Of a DNA stretch of 9,906 bases, positions 7,584 through 9,906 are shown piece by piece. Source of the DNA: an uncultured Hyphomicrobiales bacterium. GTDB taxonomy: Bacteria > Pseudomonadota > Alphaproteobacteria > Rhizobiales > CAJQND01. The notes under the pieces are model-generated. The model searched no databases. It had not been told where the DNA came from and saw only the letters and a program-made list of their open reading frames with translations. The DNA lies in NCBI GenBank assembly GCA_905479595.1, contig CAJQND010000159.1, positions 1-9,906 on the forward strand, given 5' to 3'. Numbering within the stretch: the first letter of the stretch is position 1; each line of letters starts with the position of its first letter. The translations under genes and the position numbers were made by a program.

Positions 7584-8684
7584 TTATCCGCCTGCTTGAA
7601 CGTCAGCAAACAAGGTTTGATATTTTTTCTCGACCGCCGGATCCAGAGATTTGAAGAACAATGAATTGCTCAACACTGCCACCGGATCAGAGATGCCAAG
7701 ATCAGCGAGCTTCTTCGCATCGGCTTTTTCATAGGCTTTGAGGTTGGTCGATCCATAGCCGTAGTTTTCCATCAACCAGGCGCCTGATTCAGCCGAGCTC
7801 CAGGCGTCAATCAGGTCATAGGCTGCATCTTCGTTTTTGACATTTTTGTGCATTGTGAAACCGGCAATCCAGGTGAACATACGTTCTTTTGGTACGGCCA
7901 TTTCCACATCAACGCCCTGTTTTTTCAAGTTCACAAGAGAAGCGTTCCAGCCATAGGCCGCAACAACTTCACCAGACGCCATGGCTTGTTCAAGCTGAGT
8001 TGCGTCTGACCAGTACATGCGCAGCATGTCGCGTTGTTTCGAAGCGAGTTTCTTCACTTCCGCAAGCTGCTCATCAGTGAGGTCATAGATATTTTCATAC
8101 CCAAGTACCAAAGCGGCGCACTGCACGACAGCTGCGGCGGTTTCATAATTGGCAAGCCGGCCTTTGTATTTCTCATCATACAAGATCGCCCATGAAGGGT
8201 TCTCCGCAAAGCTCTTGTCGACCAGATCCTTGCGATAGATTATCGAGCTGTTGCCGTACTCGGTCGGGATCATGTATTGCGCCCCGTCCATAAAGCAGGA
8301 ATCATCCTTACGTACGCTTTCGATGATGTTTTCCCAGTTTTTCAAACGCGACGTGTCGATAGGTTTGATCAAGCCCGCATCAAGAAACTTTCTCACATTA
8401 TAGTTGCCTGGATGGATAAGGTCTGGTGCCCATCCGGTTTTCATTTTTGTGAAGGATTCTTCCTCGCTGGCGATGTGGCTGACTTCCGGCATGCCGCCAT
8501 ATTTGTCGATATATGGCTTAAGCAGTTCTTTTGAATCATATCCCGACCACGTGTGGTAATGGACTTCGTTTGCTGCTTTTGCCGGATTGGAAAATACAGG
8601 CATCACGGAGTATGAAACTCCGAGCGCGGCCAGTGACTTCAATATTGTACGTCTACTAAGTGATGAATTAATTGGTTTCGGCAT
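7584..8684 (-). CDS. ABC transporter PotD-like substrate-binding protein, Tat-exported
   Basis: This 366-residue extracellular binding protein belongs to the spermidine/putrescine-type group (COG0687-like). The N-terminus has a twin-arginine signal, SRRTILK with Arg11-Arg12, then a hydrophobic stretch and a probable AKA-A cut near residue 37. That predicts export of the folded protein by the Tat system. The mature part begins VHYHTWSGYD, equivalent to the first strand of PotD-like proteins, and continues with PDLIHPGNYNVRKFLDAGLI, a typical 'D....g......G.l' core. YGNSSIIYRKDLV and AAYGWNASL follow, both common in this family. ATG 8684 is chosen because GGGAGAG lies just upstream; the frame extends upstream into the regulator gene but without a better start. 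It is 22 bases after the GntR gene. Its permease partner appears to be the divergent gene at 9658. The ligand could be a polyamine or other cationic or amide compound. Confidence 0.93.
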   Translation of the reverse strand: MPKPINSSLSRRTILKSLAALGVSYSVMPVFSNPAKAANEVHYHTWSGYDSKELLKPYIDKYGGMPEVSHIASEEESFTKMKTGWAPDLIHPGNYNVRKFLDAGLIKPIDTSRLKNWENIIESVRKDDSCFMDGAQYMIPTEYGNSSIIYRKDLVDKSFAENPSWAILYDEKYKGRLANYETAAAVVQCAALVLGYENIYDLTDEQLAEVKKLASKQRDMLRMYWSDATQLEQAMASGEVVAAYGWNASLVNLKKQGVDVEMAVPKERMFTWIAGFTMHKNVKNEDAAYDLIDAWSSAESGAWLMENYGYGSTNLKAYEKADAKKLADLGISDPVAVLSNSLFFKSLDPAVEKKYQTLFADVQAGG

Positions 8685-8706
8685 AGTTCTCTCCCTTGGT
8701 GGTGTC

Positions 8707-9441
8707 TTATGTGATTGAATTTGTTTTTCCGGTGCCGGAAACACCTGGTTGGCTATTGGTCAATTGAGGGATCAGTGCAGCACGTGCGCCTTCAACATGG
8801 GCAATGCAAGCTTCTTTTAACCTGGCACCATCCTTGGCGGTGGCGGCACTTACAATTTCCTCAATCTCATCCATCATCGCCTTAGAACGCCCCTCGCTAA
8901 CGAGCGTCATACGGCGAAACATGGATATTCTGGTGTTTAGAGAGTGCACGAACTGGGTGCACACTTGATTTCCCGAACCTTCAAAAAGGATGTTAAAAAA
9001 TTTATTGATAATATTGAGAGTTTCTTCGGGGTCGTCATTGCGCGCGGAAATGGCCATCACCTCCGCAGTTTTTTGTAATTCGGCAATATGTTCTGCGGTG
9101 GCATTTTTTGCAAAAAGTTCACCGGCCAGCCCTTCAAGAGAAGCGCGAACCTGGTAGAGATCATGCGCGTCTTGTGCAGTAAGCGAGACCACAACCGGGC
9201 CCCTATGGGGCACCATTTTGATCAGATGTTCTGATTCAAGATGACGAAGCGCTTCACGAATGGATGTTCGGCTGACGCCGAGTAATTCACAAAGTTCTCT
9301 TTCCTTGAGGTGTGTGCCTGGTGGAAATCGATGACTGATAATGGCCTTGCGCAGCATCCCAGCCGTGCGTTCACGCAAAGTCAGCTGCTCGCGTTCTACA
9401 AGCAGTGATCCGTTATCGTGTGCAGAAATTCTGCCTACCAT
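8707..9441 (-). CDS. GntR-family transcriptional regulator, FCD subfamily
   Basis: This 244-residue regulator has an N-terminal winged helix (about 20-85) with the GntR pattern LRERTAGMLRKAI, PPGTHLKERELCELLGVSRT, SIREALRHLESEHLI and PHRGPVVV. It is followed by an all-helical FCD ligand-binding domain (about 90-225; DLYQVRASLEG is the first helix). Two histidines normally expected as FCD metal ligands appear replaced: Phe149 where the 'FH' motif belongs, and Ile193 in the MMDEIEEIV helix. His215 remains. It may therefore bind its effector without metal; this alignment is by eye. ATG 9441 has a weak GGAAA-like ribosome site. It heads a likely operon with the binding protein and amidase and is divergent from the permease, so it probably controls both arms. 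Confidence 0.93.
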   Translation of the reverse strand: MVGRISAHDNGSLLVEREQLTLRERTAGMLRKAIISHRFPPGTHLKERELCELLGVSRTSIREALRHLESEHLIKMVPHRGPVVVSLTAQDAHDLYQVRASLEGLAGELFAKNATAEHIAELQKTAEVMAISARNDDPEETLNIINKFFNILFEGSGNQVCTQFVHSLNTRISMFRRMTLVSEGRSKAMMDEIEEIVSAATAKDGARLKEACIAHVEGARAALIPQLTNSQPGVSGTGKTNSIT

Positions 9442-9534
9442 GATTTCCGTTTTCCCTGTCCCGGGTTCGGGGCGTTAACCCGTCTCCCGTTTTGTTCAGA
9501 CCGAACGTTTACCGCTTCATTTTATCACCTGAAC

Positions 9535-9566
9535 TTGACTTGTGTACCATATTAATCTTGTATAAT
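9535..9566 (+). promoter_or_regulatory. Candidate promoter of the divergent ABC permease operon
   Basis: A perfect TATAAT box (9561-9566) lies about 92 bases before the permease coding region. TTGACT (9535-9540) is a good -35 hexamer, but the 20-base spacing is longer than the usual 16-18. With 17 spacing the -35 would be ACTTGT. Proximity to two GntR-like operator candidates supports a regulated promoter. Confidence 0.4.
9540..9549. promoter_or_regulatory. Candidate GntR/FCD operator, upstream site
   Basis: TTGTGTACCA is a near-palindrome fitting the FadR-subfamily operator form (a GT half and an AC half around a short centre) at all but one position. It overlaps the -35 side of the TATAAT promoter. 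Confidence 0.35.
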
Positions 9567-9573
9567 AAACATA

Positions 9574-9584
9574 TCGTCATACAA
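9574..9584. promoter_or_regulatory. Candidate GntR/FCD operator, downstream site
   Basis: TCGTCATACAA fits the TnGTnnnACnA form of FadR/FCD-type GntR operators. It lies just downstream of the TATAAT box, where a bound repressor would block initiation. A TTGTAT (9558-9563) and the ATACAA here (9579-9584) also form a wider inverted repeat with a 15-base spacer, so the true operator limits are unsure. It is about 35 bases centre to centre from the upstream site. Confidence 0.4.
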
Positions 9585-9602
9585 AAATTAAATTAAGGTG
9601 CG

Positions 9603-9630
9603 TTGACCGGCACATTCAGACAAAGGTCAA
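9603..9630. repeat. Short inverted repeat in the permease leader
   Basis: TTGACC (9603-9608) and GGTCAA (9625-9630) form a perfect 6-base inverted repeat with a 16-base spacer, ahead of the permease start. It could be a protein-binding site or a weak leader stem, or chance. Its function is not known. Confidence 0.3.
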
Positions 9631-9657
9631 ACCAATAATCAGGGTGAATGCGGGGGC

Positions 9658-9906
9658 ATTATTTCAACGACAGCCAAACAGCCTGGTGTACTGACCAAAC
9701 TCTGGCGTCAAACGCCGGCGTTGCGTGGTTATGCATTGCTGTCGCCCGCGATGATCTTGATGATCGTGGCGCTGATTTTCCCGTTTCTCATGGTTTTCGG
9801 GCTTAGCTTCACTGTTGAGACCGGACCGCAAGGGCAATCAGAATGGAGCCTGGGGAGTTATCAGGCGTTCTTTGACAAGCCGCAATATCTCCGGGTTCTT
9901 TGGCGG
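9658..9906 (+). CDS. ABC transporter permease, PotB-like, N-terminal fragment; start codon unclear
   Basis: The gene runs off the right edge, with 83 codons visible. The translation contains STTAKQPGVL, then LRGYALLSPAMILMIV and a first membrane helix through PFLMVFGLSF, followed by EWSLGSYQAFF. This 'LRGY.LLSPA' start and the 'W.L..Y..FF' stretch after the first helix are typical of PotB/spermidine-putrescine-type permeases. It probably imports the ligand of the divergently encoded binding protein. The frame is open from 9607, but no ATG, GTG or TTG occurs at the expected N-terminus. ATT at 9658 or 9661 is the nearest to a fitting start. An ATG at 9648 preceded by AGGGTGA is one frame off and would join this frame if the GGGGG run (9652-9656) had four Gs. 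The coordinate start is therefore provisional. Confidence 0.85.
   Translation, partial: MISTTAKQPGVLTKLWRQTPALRGYALLSPAMILMIVALIFPFLMVFGLSFTVETGPQGQSEWSLGSYQAFFDKPQYLRVLWR

Noticed and set aside
9648..9803. ATG 9648 frame read as a separate small protein
   Set aside because: It runs out of phase under the clear permease sequence and has no recognisable motif; it matters only as a possible displaced permease start.

Overview
The window looks like an ordinary accessory-metabolism region of a Gram-negative bacterium, most likely a free-living alphaproteobacterium. The evidence is moderate GC, ATG starts with GGAG-type ribosome sites, and a dense mix of TRAP and polyamine-type ABC uptake genes plus GntR/FCD regulation; this assignment is inference from gene content. 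It contains transport, a hydrolase, a regulator and a small efflux-type module. I see no CRISPR array, tRNA, rRNA, insertion sequence or phage gene, and no clear candidate for a wholly new system.

Left part (1-2777): on the minus strand, a pirin-family cupin (317-1225) is followed downstream by the start of a gene leaving the window at base 1. That fragment resembles ethylbenzene-dehydrogenase-type heme domains. Divergent from pirin is a two-gene operon (1396-2777) with a 4-base ATGA overlap: a small DUF3302/YiaW-like membrane protein and a YiaV-like HlyD-family membrane-fusion protein.

Centre (2858-6068): a plus-strand TRAP transporter operon, dctP-dctQ-dctM, resembling the C4-dicarboxylate subfamily. 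It has a plausible promoter at 2858-2886 and a strong hairpin plus U-rich tract between dctP and dctQ, which would let the binding protein be made in excess of the membrane subunits. dctM runs convergently into an amidase gene with only 6 bases between the stop codons.

Right part (6075-9906): a minus-strand run, GntR/FCD regulator -> PotD-like Tat-exported binding protein -> amidase-signature hydrolase, with another strong hairpin directly after the binding-protein gene. Divergent from the regulator, across a 216-base control region with a TATAAT box and two GntR-like operator candidates, begins a PotB-like ABC permease that is cut by the window end. The likely logic is one regulon in which the regulator controls both arms, the binding protein feeds the divergently encoded permease complex, and the amidase hydrolyses an imported amide. 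The substrate cannot be read from the sequence.

The main oddities are: the permease has no canonical start codon in frame at its expected N-terminus, and loss of one G from a five-G run would restore an ATG; the FCD domain lacks two expected metal-ligand histidines; and the leftmost partial gene has an in-frame TGA between a pirin-coupled ATG and its conserved part.
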